From contig NZ_BSPC01000069.1 of assembly GCF_030160835.1 (NCBI RefSeq), positions 186,001 through 250,000 on the forward strand: a stretch of 64,000 nt of DNA. Reading direction: 5' to 3'. Source of the stretch: Labrys miyagiensis (GTDB lineage: Bacteria; Pseudomonadota; Alphaproteobacteria; Rhizobiales; Labraceae). The notes beneath the pieces are model-generated. The model had not been told where the DNA came from. It did not search any database and saw only the letters and a program-made list of their open reading frames with translations. A program made the position numbers and the translations under genes. This document shows, piece by piece, positions 57,641-64,000 of this stretch (positions within the stretch are counted from its first letter, which is position 1; every line of letters begins with the position of its first letter).

Positions 57641-58618
57641 GTGAGGGCAGCTACATTGGCTCGCCCGCGCGAGCATGCTCTTTCGCCCGCCCTGCTGACG
57701 CGTGTATTTCACCAACCGTCTCTGGTTTATTTTAATGCGGTTGCTGAATATTTATCTATCCGAGAGGCGGCGCGCCGGCTGAATGTGGCCTCATCGGCCG
57801 TGACACGACAGGTCGCCGGCCTTGAGGACGCGCTCGGCATGGAACTGTTCCAGCGCGAGAACCGTCGCCTCAAGCTGACGCCGGCGGGCGAGATTCTCTA
57901 CCGTCACTCCCGCCGCCTGCTGGCGCCGATGGAGGCCGCGGTCTCCGAGCTCGACATGCTGCGCGGGCTGAAGACGGGAACGATCCGCATCGCCACCGTG
58001 GAGAGCGTGGGCCTGTCCTTCGTGCCGCGGCTGATCGCCGATTTCAGCCAGCGCTATCCGCGCCTGCATCTCGACGTCTCCGTCGCTTCTTCGGCGGAAG
58101 TAATCGCCCGCATCGTCGACGAGCGTGTCGACATTGGTTTCGGCTTCATCGCCGGCACGCCGCGGGGCATCGAGGTGGCCGTCAGGCGCGAGGTGCACAT
58201 TGGCGCGGTGATGCTGCCCGACCATCCGCTGGCCGCCCGGCGAGCGCTGACGCTGGCCGATTGCCTCGATCACAATGTGGCGGTGGCCAAGCCGGAGATC
58301 TCCTTCCGCGAGGTGATCGAACCCTTCCTGCAGCGCCTGTCCCTGTCGCGCCTGCCGCTGGTGGAGGTCGATTCCATCCGCATGCTGGTCGAGCTCGCCC
58401 AGATCGGCCACCACATCTCGATCATGACGCCGATCGGCGCCCAGAACGAGATCCAGCGCGGCGAACTGGTGTTCCGCCCGCTCGACGAGCCCGGCCTGCC
58501 GACCAACCGCTTCGGCCTGATGCTGCGCGCCGCCGGCAACCTGCATTTCGCCCCGGCGGTGTTCTACGAGCACGCCAGGCAGCATTTCGAGGCGATCGTG
58601 CTGCCTGGGGCGGTATGA
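57641..58618 (+). CDS. LysR-family transcriptional regulator
   Basis: About 325 residues from the GTG at 57641. Winged helix PSLVYFNAVAEYLSIREAAR with LNVASSAVTRQVAGLEDALG, followed by an effector domain (GTIRIATVESVGLSFVPRLI, ERVDIGFGFIAGTPRGIEVA). I prefer this GTG because AAGAAGAG lies 6 bases upstream; the ATG at 57602 has no ribosome-binding site but would add 13 residues. It is divergent from the small peptide / FAD-subunit pair, which it may regulate. No clear dyad was seen in the intervening 300 bases. Confidence 0.87.
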   Translation: MRAATLARPREHALSPALLTRVFHQPSLVYFNAVAEYLSIREAARRLNVASSAVTRQVAGLEDALGMELFQRENRRLKLTPAGEILYRHSRRLLAPMEAAVSELDMLRGLKTGTIRIATVESVGLSFVPRLIADFSQRYPRLHLDVSVASSAEVIARIVDERVDIGFGFIAGTPRGIEVAVRREVHIGAVMLPDHPLAARRALTLADCLDHNVAVAKPEISFREVIEPFLQRLSLSRLPLVEVDSIRMLVELAQIGHHISIMTPIGAQNEIQRGELVFRPLDEPGLPTNRFGLMLRAAGNLHFAPAVFYEHARQHFEAIVLPGAV

Positions 58619-58669
58619 GGGCGAATAGTGTTTTTGGGCTAGGCTTGCGTCTCCGGTATGCCCGTCGCC

Positions 58670-58960
58670 TCACCCGGCCTGCCGCCGCCATAGCTCCCAG
58701 CGAGTGCGCGCGATGCGATAGGCATCGGGGATCGACAGCGCCCAGACGAACAGGCCGCCGGCAAAACGTCCGATCAGCGAAGTGTCGGGCGTCGTCAGAT
58801 GCAGGGTCAGAAAGCCGAGCAGCAGCGTGAAGAAGACAAAGCCGAGCCCGCGTGCCTGCTGGCCAAGCAGCACATGGCCGACGCCCGGCAGCAGCGTCGC
58901 CACGGCCAGCACGAGATAGGGATTGACCGGCTTCGGCAGGACGGCGGCTGGCATGGTCAT
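58670..58960 (-). CDS. Small membrane protein, last gene of the APC-permease operon
   Basis: 96 residues with three hydrophobic segments (NPYLVLAVATLLPGVGHVLL, LGFVFFTLLLGFLTLHL, GRFAGGLFVWALSIPDAYR). I recognise no named family. Its start overlaps the stop of the preceding gene by 4 bases (ATGA), so it belongs to the operon. The role is unknown; membership suggests an accessory to transport or to an amine-processing membrane complex. Confidence 0.72.
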   Translation of the reverse strand: MTMPAAVLPKPVNPYLVLAVATLLPGVGHVLLGQQARGLGFVFFTLLLGFLTLHLTTPDTSLIGRFAGGLFVWALSIPDAYRIARTRWELWRRQAG

Positions 58961-59655
58961 GCCCTCAGGCCGGGACGCGCCGCCGCCGGCCGCGCGGAAG
59001 GTTCCACGGCCGCGGCGATCGCCTCCAGCCCATCATAGAGCCGCAGGAAGGTCGTGGTTTCCACCCTGGCATCGCCGAAATCGCATTGTCGCAACAGGAG
59101 ATGCGCCCCGCGCTGCCCCTCTGCCACCTGGTGGACCACCCGCAGGCCGCGCGGCGTCAGCATGATCTCCTTCACGCGGGCATCCTTGAGGAAGGCGGCG
59201 AAAGCCTTGCTTATGCGTGGCAGCAGCGCGCTCGCGCCCGGTCCACTGCCGCGCAACATCGCCTCGGCGGGAAAGGGGGCGGGCACGTCGAGGCGCAGGG
59301 GCAGTTCCGGCGTGCGGGCATAGAATTCGCTGCCCGAAGGCCGCACCAGCACGCCGAGGCTGGAGGTGGCGGGCAAGGGCGTGAGGATGGTGAGCGAGAG
59401 CCATAATTGCGGCAGGCGCCGGATCGTCAGGGTGTCGGGCAGGAGCTCGGCCCGGATCTGCCGCCCGGCGATGCGGCCGGTCAGACATGGGAAGCCGTCC
59501 CGTCCCAGGGTGATCGCGCCGGCGTCGAGCAGCGGCAGGCAATCGGCGAAGATATCGCGCCGCTTGCGCCAGATCGCCGTCCTCTCACGCCGCTGGAGCC
59601 AGACCAGCAGCGCCAGGCCGGTGGCGACGAAGACGAGGCCGCCGAGCCAGGCCAT
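58957..59655 (-). CDS. Membrane-anchored hypothetical protein of the APC-permease operon
   Basis: 232 residues. One N-terminal membrane helix (MAWLGGLVFVATGLALLVWL) is followed by a basic stretch (RRERTAIWRKRR) and a soluble domain (ITLGRDGFPCLTGRIAGRQI, GVLVRPSGSEFYARTPELPL, HQVAEGQRGAHLLLRQCDFG). The positive-inside rule puts the soluble domain in the cytosol. No family is recognised. It lies 3 bases downstream of the permease and overlaps the last small gene, so it is tightly co-expressed with the transporter. Confidence 0.72.
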   Translation of the reverse strand: MAWLGGLVFVATGLALLVWLQRRERTAIWRKRRDIFADCLPLLDAGAITLGRDGFPCLTGRIAGRQIRAELLPDTLTIRRLPQLWLSLTILTPLPATSSLGVLVRPSGSEFYARTPELPLRLDVPAPFPAEAMLRGSGPGASALLPRISKAFAAFLKDARVKEIMLTPRGLRVVHQVAEGQRGAHLLLRQCDFGDARVETTTFLRLYDGLEAIAAAVEPSARPAAARPGLRA

Positions 59656-59658
59656 GGC

Positions 59659-61071
59659 TCAGTACCCCTTCGGCCGCGGCCAGGGCATGGTGAACTGGTC
59701 GCCGCGCCGCACGAATTTGTAGCGGTGGAAGGCGAACCACATCGAAACCACGATGTAGAACACCATCATCGCCACGAGCTGGGTGCCATAGCCGAGGAAT
59801 ACCGCGAAATAGGTGGCGGCGCAGAGCACGAACAGCACGATGGCCGGCAGCGGATGCAACGGGTGGACATAGCCGCGCTTGATCGAACCGAGCGGCCATT
59901 TGGCGCGGAACATCATCATGTTGAAGGACATGAAGGTGTAGCCGAGCAGGCCCGACAGGATCGAGAAGGTCACCACCTGGTCGAGCGGGGCGCCAAGCGC
60001 GAAGATGAGCGCGATCGGCACCAGGAAGAAGATCGAGCGGAAGGGCGTGCGGTATTGCGGATGCACCGCGCCGAACCAGGCCGGCATGTAGCGGTCGCGC
60101 CCCATGGAGAACCAGGCGCGCGAGGCGTCGTTGATGCAGCCATTGGCCGAGGCGAGCGTGGAGAAGATGGTGCCGATGAAGAGCAGCACCATCAGACCGG
60201 TGGAGTCGGTCAGGCGGGCGGCGTCGAACAGCGGCGTCACCGCTTGTCCCAGATATTCCCAGGGCATCAGGCTGACGCAGACATACCAGGTGATGGCGGC
60301 TGCGATCAGCAGCGTGATCATGCCGAGCATGGTGCCGAGCGGCAGCGAGCGGGCGGGCGAGCGCACCTCCTCGGCGGCCTGCGTGGTGCCCTCGATGCCA
60401 AGATAGAACCACAGGCCGAAATGCAGCGCCGCGATCACGCCCAGCCAGCCATAGGGCAGGCCGTTGAGAAATTCGGCAGGTTTGAGCAGTTCGTTCGACC
60501 ACGGCCTCACGCCAAAGAACAGGAGAATGATGGCGATGAAGGCGATGGCGGTGATGACCAGGTTGAAGGTGAGCGTGGCATAGACGCCGCGATAGTTGAG
60601 CAGCGCCAGCCCCATGATGGTGAGCACGATGAAGGGCTTGTCGTGCACGCTGTCGAAGCCGGCCATGCCACCCACGGTCTGGATGAGATAGCCGGCGGTG
60701 ATGGCGTTCGCGGCCTCCAGCATCGTATAGGCCATGACGAGAAAGAGGCCGACATTGAAGGCCATCAGGGGCCCCACGATGTGCTTGGCCTGCGCATATT
60801 GGCCGCCCGCTGCCGCCACCGTGGAGGTGACCTCGGAATCGATCATGGCGACGCAGGTATAGAGCAGCCCGGCGACCCAGCAGGCGATCAGGGCGGCCAG
60901 CGCGCCGCCCTTGCCGACGGCGAAGTTCCAACCCATGAACTCGCCCACCAGCACGATGCCCACGCCCAGCGCCCAGACATGGGCGGGGCCGAGCACGCGC
61001 AGGAGCGAGATCTTCTCGCCATGGATAACGGTCTGCGGCGCGGCGGCCGCCTCGGAGGTGATCTCGGTCAT
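59659..61071 (-). CDS. APC-superfamily amine/amino-acid permease (ethanolamine permease-like)
   Basis: 470 residues with about twelve membrane segments. LGPAHVWALGVGIVLVGEFM and GWNFAVGKGG near 27-55 and ALHFGLWFYLGIEGTTQAAE near 205 fit the ethanolamine-permease branch of the APC superfamily, which moves amines or amino acids with protons or by exchange. GGGGGGCG precedes the ATG. It overlaps the upstream small membrane gene by 4 bases. The divergent XRE-cupin regulator and a glx-like operator upstream suggest an amine substrate, but this is an inference. Confidence 0.87.
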   Translation of the reverse strand: MTEITSEAAAAPQTVIHGEKISLLRVLGPAHVWALGVGIVLVGEFMGWNFAVGKGGALAALIACWVAGLLYTCVAMIDSEVTSTVAAAGGQYAQAKHIVGPLMAFNVGLFLVMAYTMLEAANAITAGYLIQTVGGMAGFDSVHDKPFIVLTIMGLALLNYRGVYATLTFNLVITAIAFIAIILLFFGVRPWSNELLKPAEFLNGLPYGWLGVIAALHFGLWFYLGIEGTTQAAEEVRSPARSLPLGTMLGMITLLIAAAITWYVCVSLMPWEYLGQAVTPLFDAARLTDSTGLMVLLFIGTIFSTLASANGCINDASRAWFSMGRDRYMPAWFGAVHPQYRTPFRSIFFLVPIALIFALGAPLDQVVTFSILSGLLGYTFMSFNMMMFRAKWPLGSIKRGYVHPLHPLPAIVLFVLCAATYFAVFLGYGTQLVAMMVFYIVVSMWFAFHRYKFVRRGDQFTMPWPRPKGY

Positions 61072-61250
61072 GGCGCCCCCCTGTGCGTGGGATCGATGAC
61101 CAGGCTGTCCTCGATCTCGCCTTCGCGGGAGGACATCAGCACGTCTTCAGAATAGGCACTGTTGGTCTTGATCAGGTCATAGAGCATCCAGGCGCCGATC
61201 AGGATCGAGATCGCCCAGGCAAGATATTCGAGGATGACGAAAGCATTCAT
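61068..61250 (-). CDS. Small membrane protein of the APC-permease operon (60 aa)
   Basis: 60 residues. One hydrophobic helix (FVILEYLAWAISILIGAWML) is followed by an acidic soluble tail (SREGEIEDSLVIDP). No family is recognised. It is located 10 bases after the 127-residue gene and overlaps the permease start, so it is made in step with the transporter. It may be a small subunit of the same membrane complex. Confidence 0.7.
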   Translation of the reverse strand: MNAFVILEYLAWAISILIGAWMLYDLIKTNSAYSEDVLMSSREGEIEDSLVIDPTHRGAP

Positions 61251-61260
61251 TGCCCGGCCC

Positions 61261-61644
61261 TTACTTGTCGTCGAAACGCTCGGCGATCACTTCGCGATAT
61301 TCCTTGTCCGAGAAATAGATCAGGAAGCCGAAGTAGATCAGGATGACCAAGGCGGTGAGCAGGAAGATCGGCAGGGAGAAGGAATAGTCGAAACGCGAGG
61401 AGATGATTGGCGCCGCCGTCTCGGTGGTGTAGCCGAGCTTTTCCCACACACTCTGCATCAGCGGCGTCTGCTGCATGCCGGCCCAGCTCTTCTCCGCGAA
61501 GGTGAGGTCGATCTTGCCGCCGCCAGCGAGGCCCATGGCGACGGGAAGGAACAGGCTCGCCACCACGAGGACGAGCAATACGATTGAATCGATGACCTGG
61601 CCCAGCATGGATTGCTCGGGTGGTTTATAGGGGGTCTTGGCCAT
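61261..61644 (-). CDS. Small membrane protein of the APC-permease operon (127 aa)
   Basis: 127 residues with two hydrophobic helices (IDSIVLLVLVVASLFLPVAM and FLLTALVILIYFGFLIYF) separated by a loop of about 50 residues (LTFAEKSWAGMQQTPLMQSV), probably on the periplasmic side. GAGGAACGG precedes the ATG. No family is recognised. It stands second in the operon, 9 bases after the first small gene. Confidence 0.72.
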   Translation of the reverse strand: MAKTPYKPPEQSMLGQVIDSIVLLVLVVASLFLPVAMGLAGGGKIDLTFAEKSWAGMQQTPLMQSVWEKLGYTTETAAPIISSRFDYSFSLPIFLLTALVILIYFGFLIYFSDKEYREVIAERFDDK

Positions 61645-61653
61645 GACCGTTCC

Positions 61654-61947
61654 TCAGCGCTTCGATTTTTTCATTTCGTCGATGTAGTGCAGGTCCAGCC
61701 CGTAGAGATGCACCTTGTCCTCGTGATAGTGGCGCACGAGCGCGAAGATCGAGGCGGTGTTGAAGAGCAGGACCAGCCCGGCGGCGATGACAAGCGCGAT
61801 AGCGACGCCGCTCGAGCCGGTATCGGGCAGGACTTCGAAGAACACGAACAGCAGCGTAAGCCAGAGGACGATGATGGCCACGAGGGCCCAAGCGCGGTCG
61901 CGGCGATACATCACCTCGATCCGCGGATCTTCCGATCCGGGAGTCAT
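61654..61947 (-). CDS. Small membrane protein, first gene of the APC-permease operon
   Basis: 97 residues from the ATG at 61947, which has GGGGAA 6 bases upstream; an ATG eight codons earlier is less well supported. Two hydrophobic helices (WALVAIIVLWLTLLFVFFEV and AIALVIAAGLVLLFNTASIF) and a His-rich cytosolic tail (VRHYHEDKVHLYGLDLHYID) are visible. No family is recognised. It is the promoter-proximal gene, with the candidate operator 30 bases upstream. Confidence 0.72.
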   Translation of the reverse strand: MTPGSEDPRIEVMYRRDRAWALVAIIVLWLTLLFVFFEVLPDTGSSGVAIALVIAAGLVLLFNTASIFALVRHYHEDKVHLYGLDLHYIDEMKKSKR

Positions 61948-61969
61948 GCGCGTTTCCCCATTCCGAGAC

Positions 61970-61997
61970 ACAAGTTGTTACCTGACAGGCAACTTGT
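61970..61997. promoter_or_regulatory. Candidate operator of the APC-permease operon (CCTGACAGG palindrome)
   Basis: GTTACCTGACAGGCAAC (61977-61993) is a near-perfect dyad with the core TTNCCTGNCAGGNAA, the same as the palindrome before glxB. It is overlain by an outer inverted repeat ACAAGTTG / CAACTTGT. It ends about 30 bases before the start of the first small gene, in the promoter zone. The rest of the 397-base divergent gap shows a half site (GCCAGGAAAC at about 62004-62013) and no gene. Confidence 0.6.
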
Positions 61998-62344
61998 TTT
62001 TATGCCAGGAAACATTGCCCTCGATCCCGGGCATGAGTCAAGCGCTTGTCTGACCAAACAATTCGTATTCAAGACAATTTTTGGCTGTTTCAGGCCATTT
62101 TTCCACCTGTTTAATGGACGGAAATTTTCTTGCGCTTCAGGAATGCCCCGGTAAAATTCAAGTCATGAGGCTGCGGAGAGCCACCGCCTGTCGCGGCCAA
62201 TGCCAATAATGGGGGATAACGGGCTTCGATCTTTACGCTGCCGGTCCAATGCGGCAGAAGATTTTGACGGGCAGAGCCCCGTGCCAGGACGGGATGAATG
62301 GGAAGGTCATTGGGTCCCGTTTCGGAAGGATCGAAAGGAACGCG

Positions 62345-63136
62345 ATGACAAAGCGGGTGGTAGCACCAACCCCCAGAACCGCGCCGGCCCCGGCTGTTGG
62401 TCACGGCGATCCGGTCGCGGTCAGCCTTCCCTATGCCGATCCGATCGATCCCGGCGAGGGCGAGAGCCTGTTCTCCGACGCTTTCCCCACGCGCAGCTTC
62501 CCCTCCGGCGCCGTGATGCCGGCCCAGGACCCGCATGCCCTTGGGGGCGCGCGCGACAACATCCTGGAAGTGGCGATCGGGCGCGAAGTACGCGCCTTCC
62601 GCAACAAGCTCGGCATCACCGTCGCCGACCTCGCTGCCGCCACCGGCCTGTCGCTCGGCATGCTCTCCAAGATCGAGAACGGCGTCACCTCCCCCTCCCT
62701 CACCACGCTGCAGACCCTGTCGCGAGCCCTGGGCGTGCCGGTGACGGCCTTCTTCCGCCGCTTCGAGGAGCGGCGCGAGGCGGTGTTCGTGAAGGCAGGG
62801 GAAGGCCTCCTGATCGAGCGCCGCGGCACACGCGCCGGCCATCAATACCGCCTGCTCGGCCACAACAGCGGCAATACCGGCCGCGTGGTGGTGGAACCCT
62901 ATGTCATCACGCTGACGGAAGAATCCGACGTCTTCCCGCTGTTCCAGCATTCAGGGCTGGAGTTCATCTACATGCTCGAAGGCGAGGTGATCTACCGCCA
63001 CGCCGACAAGCTCTACCACCTCACGCCCGGCGACAGCCTGTTCTTCGACGCTGACGCCCCGCATGGGCCGGACGAGATGAAACAGCTGCCGATCAGGTTC
63101 CTCTCGATCATCTCCTATCCGAAGGACGAGGTTTGA
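62345..63136 (+). CDS. XRE-family regulator with C-terminal cupin domain
   Basis: 263 residues. A helix-turn-helix at about 78-131 (VRAFRNKLGITVADLAAATG, SLGMLSKIENGVTSPSLTTL) is followed by a cupin at about 180-255 (GLEFIYMLEGEVIYRHADKL, LTPGDSLFFDADAPHGPDEM). Similar proteins control putrescine, glutamate or amine catabolism. The Met followed by TKRVVAP is preceded by AAAGGAACG; earlier codons in frame lack a domain. It is divergent from the APC-permease operon. Its stop lies 29 bases inside the 3' end of the convergent membrane-protein gene. Confidence 0.9.
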   Translation: MTKRVVAPTPRTAPAPAVGHGDPVAVSLPYADPIDPGEGESLFSDAFPTRSFPSGAVMPAQDPHALGGARDNILEVAIGREVRAFRNKLGITVADLAAATGLSLGMLSKIENGVTSPSLTTLQTLSRALGVPVTAFFRRFEERREAVFVKAGEGLLIERRGTRAGHQYRLLGHNSGNTGRVVVEPYVITLTEESDVFPLFQHSGLEFIYMLEGEVIYRHADKLYHLTPGDSLFFDADAPHGPDEMKQLPIRFLSIISYPKDEV

Positions 63137-64000
63137 GGGGGAGGAAGCCCCAGCCGCGGATAAAGCTCATAGCCACGGTGACGAGAACAATGAGTGCGGG
63201 ACCATTAAAGAGCGAATGCCAGTACGGCATGACATGCCTCAGTATCAGTTCCCCGACACAGATCATGGCCTGCAACAGGCCAAGGAGCCAGAAGGGAGCC
63301 GGAACGTAATAGGGTGAGGGGTTGGTGTCGAAGACATTCCCTATCTCGTGCCAGCTGACTAAGCGCCTACGGGCGTAGGCCCAAGAAAACAGCATGATCA
63401 ATCCAGCCACAAGCAGACAATACACCACGCTATAAGAGCGGAACCACACTGGAGGCTCGGCTGTCCTGGTCACGAAATGGGCGAGCACCGGCCGCGCCAG
63501 ATTGAGAATGACATAGGTCAGCAGAGGCGGCCAGATAATGGCCATGCTCGCCAATCTCTCCGCCAACGCTTTGTCGGGGTTAATAGCCGCCTTGGTGGAG
63601 GGATCGGGACCACCAATCAGAACGAGATTCGCAACGACGAGTCCAACGCAGGCAGACAGCGTAAAACCTACTTCCAATAACAGCGTGAAAAGCGGCATCG
63701 TCCCCTTTGCCGTCAGTTCATATAGGGCAACGGCAATCTTGGAAGAGGCAACGACAGGCGGAAGGATCCATAGCAGCCAGAAGCCCTCACTTGGGCCATT
63801 GTCCGTGATGAGATACGCCAGCCAAGTCAACAATGCAGTGGCACCCACATAGCTCGCAATACCGGCGACAAGGGAGAAGACGCCCACATCTTCGCTTCTG
63901 ATCACGTGGGCCACCCTAAATATTCCATAAGCCTGCAGACCAACCACAATCATGGCAACAACAAGCACACCATCGTTCAACCAAGACGCATTGCGTATGG
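63108..64000 (-). CDS. Hypothetical multi-pass membrane protein (5' end at or beyond window edge)
   Basis: About 290 residues from a TTG at 63980, but the frame remains open to the window edge, so the true start may be outside. At least seven hydrophobic segments are visible (VLVVAMIVVGLQAYGIF, GATALLTWLAYLIT, GFWLLWILPPVVASS, VGFTLSACVGLVVANLVLIG and others). No family is recognised. It is convergent with, and overlaps by 29 bases, the XRE-cupin gene. The lower GC near its 5' half hints at a different origin, but I did not measure it. Confidence 0.6.
   Translation of the reverse strand, partial: IRNASWLNDGVLVVAMIVVGLQAYGIFRVAHVIRSEDVGVFSLVAGIASYVGATALLTWLAYLITDNGPSEGFWLLWILPPVVASSKIAVALYELTAKGTMPLFTLLLEVGFTLSACVGLVVANLVLIGGPDPSTKAAINPDKALAERLASMAIIWPPLLTYVILNLARPVLAHFVTRTAEPPVWFRSYSVVYCLLVAGLIMLFSWAYARRRLVSWHEIGNVFDTNPSPYYVPAPFWLLGLLQAMICVGELILRHVMPYWHSLFNGPALIVLVTVAMSFIRGWGFLPLKPRPSDRR

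Noticed and set aside
61970-62001. Rho-independent terminator (hairpin followed by TTTTT)
   Set aside because: On the plus strand there is no upstream plus-strand gene to terminate. The position between divergent promoters and the match to the glxB palindrome favour an operator.

Overview
The window is high-GC DNA from an alphaproteobacterium, almost certainly a Hyphomicrobiales (Rhizobiales) species. It carries a ChvI/ChvG two-component system next to short-form HprK, EIIA-Man and HPr genes, an AddAB recombination nuclease, a GlxBCD/GlnT cluster, an Omp25/Omp31-type porin and RIME-like intergenic repeats. I do not assign a genus. No rRNA, tRNA, CRISPR array or prophage is visible.

Layout: a ParD-type antitoxin cut by the left edge; addB-addA; a stability-determinant/RelE toxin-antitoxin pair; a DUF763 protein; a CaiD-like hydratase, ADP-forming acyl-CoA synthetase and CaiA-like dehydrogenase interrupted by a second toxin-antitoxin pair; an aruH-aruI-like arginine transaminase pair with a divergent NUDIX/winged-helix regulator; an MFS transporter, a GlxA-type regulator and a HugZ-like oxidoreductase; then (22.4-28.2 kb) chvI, chvG, an EIIA-Man/ChvG-kinase fusion gene, hprK, EIIA-Man and HPr, followed by htpG. 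Next come a ribose-type ABC importer with a GntR regulator; a DUF1185 / PucR-type regulator / flavin reductase / aldehyde dehydrogenase / LLM monooxygenase / hydrolase / CMD-family cluster with a polar amino-acid ABC importer; glxB-glxC-glxD-glnT; a LysR/nitrilase pair; an orphan FAD-binding subunit with a 34-codon leader ORF and LysR; and a six-gene operon of an ethanolamine-permease-like APC transporter with small membrane proteins, divergent from an XRE-cupin regulator.

The most interesting object is the gene at 25435-26490. It joins a phosphotransferase EIIA-Man domain, with the phosphorylatable-type His kept, to the complete catalytic half of ChvG, with no membrane or periplasmic sensor. 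It lies between chvG and hprK, with ordinary EIIA-Man and HPr genes just downstream, so PTS phosphorylation state could feed directly into ChvI through a cytosolic kinase. A second signal is a near-identical palindrome (TTNCCTGNCAGGNAA) upstream of both glxB and the APC-permease operon. It suggests that one regulator, perhaps the XRE-cupin protein, links amine uptake to gamma-glutamyl-amide chemistry.

Intergenic DNA is unusually rich in palindromes. At least eleven loci carry long inverted repeats whose stem sequence differs from copy to copy while the arms stay complementary. Two further inverted-repeat families and several RIME-like elements are also present.
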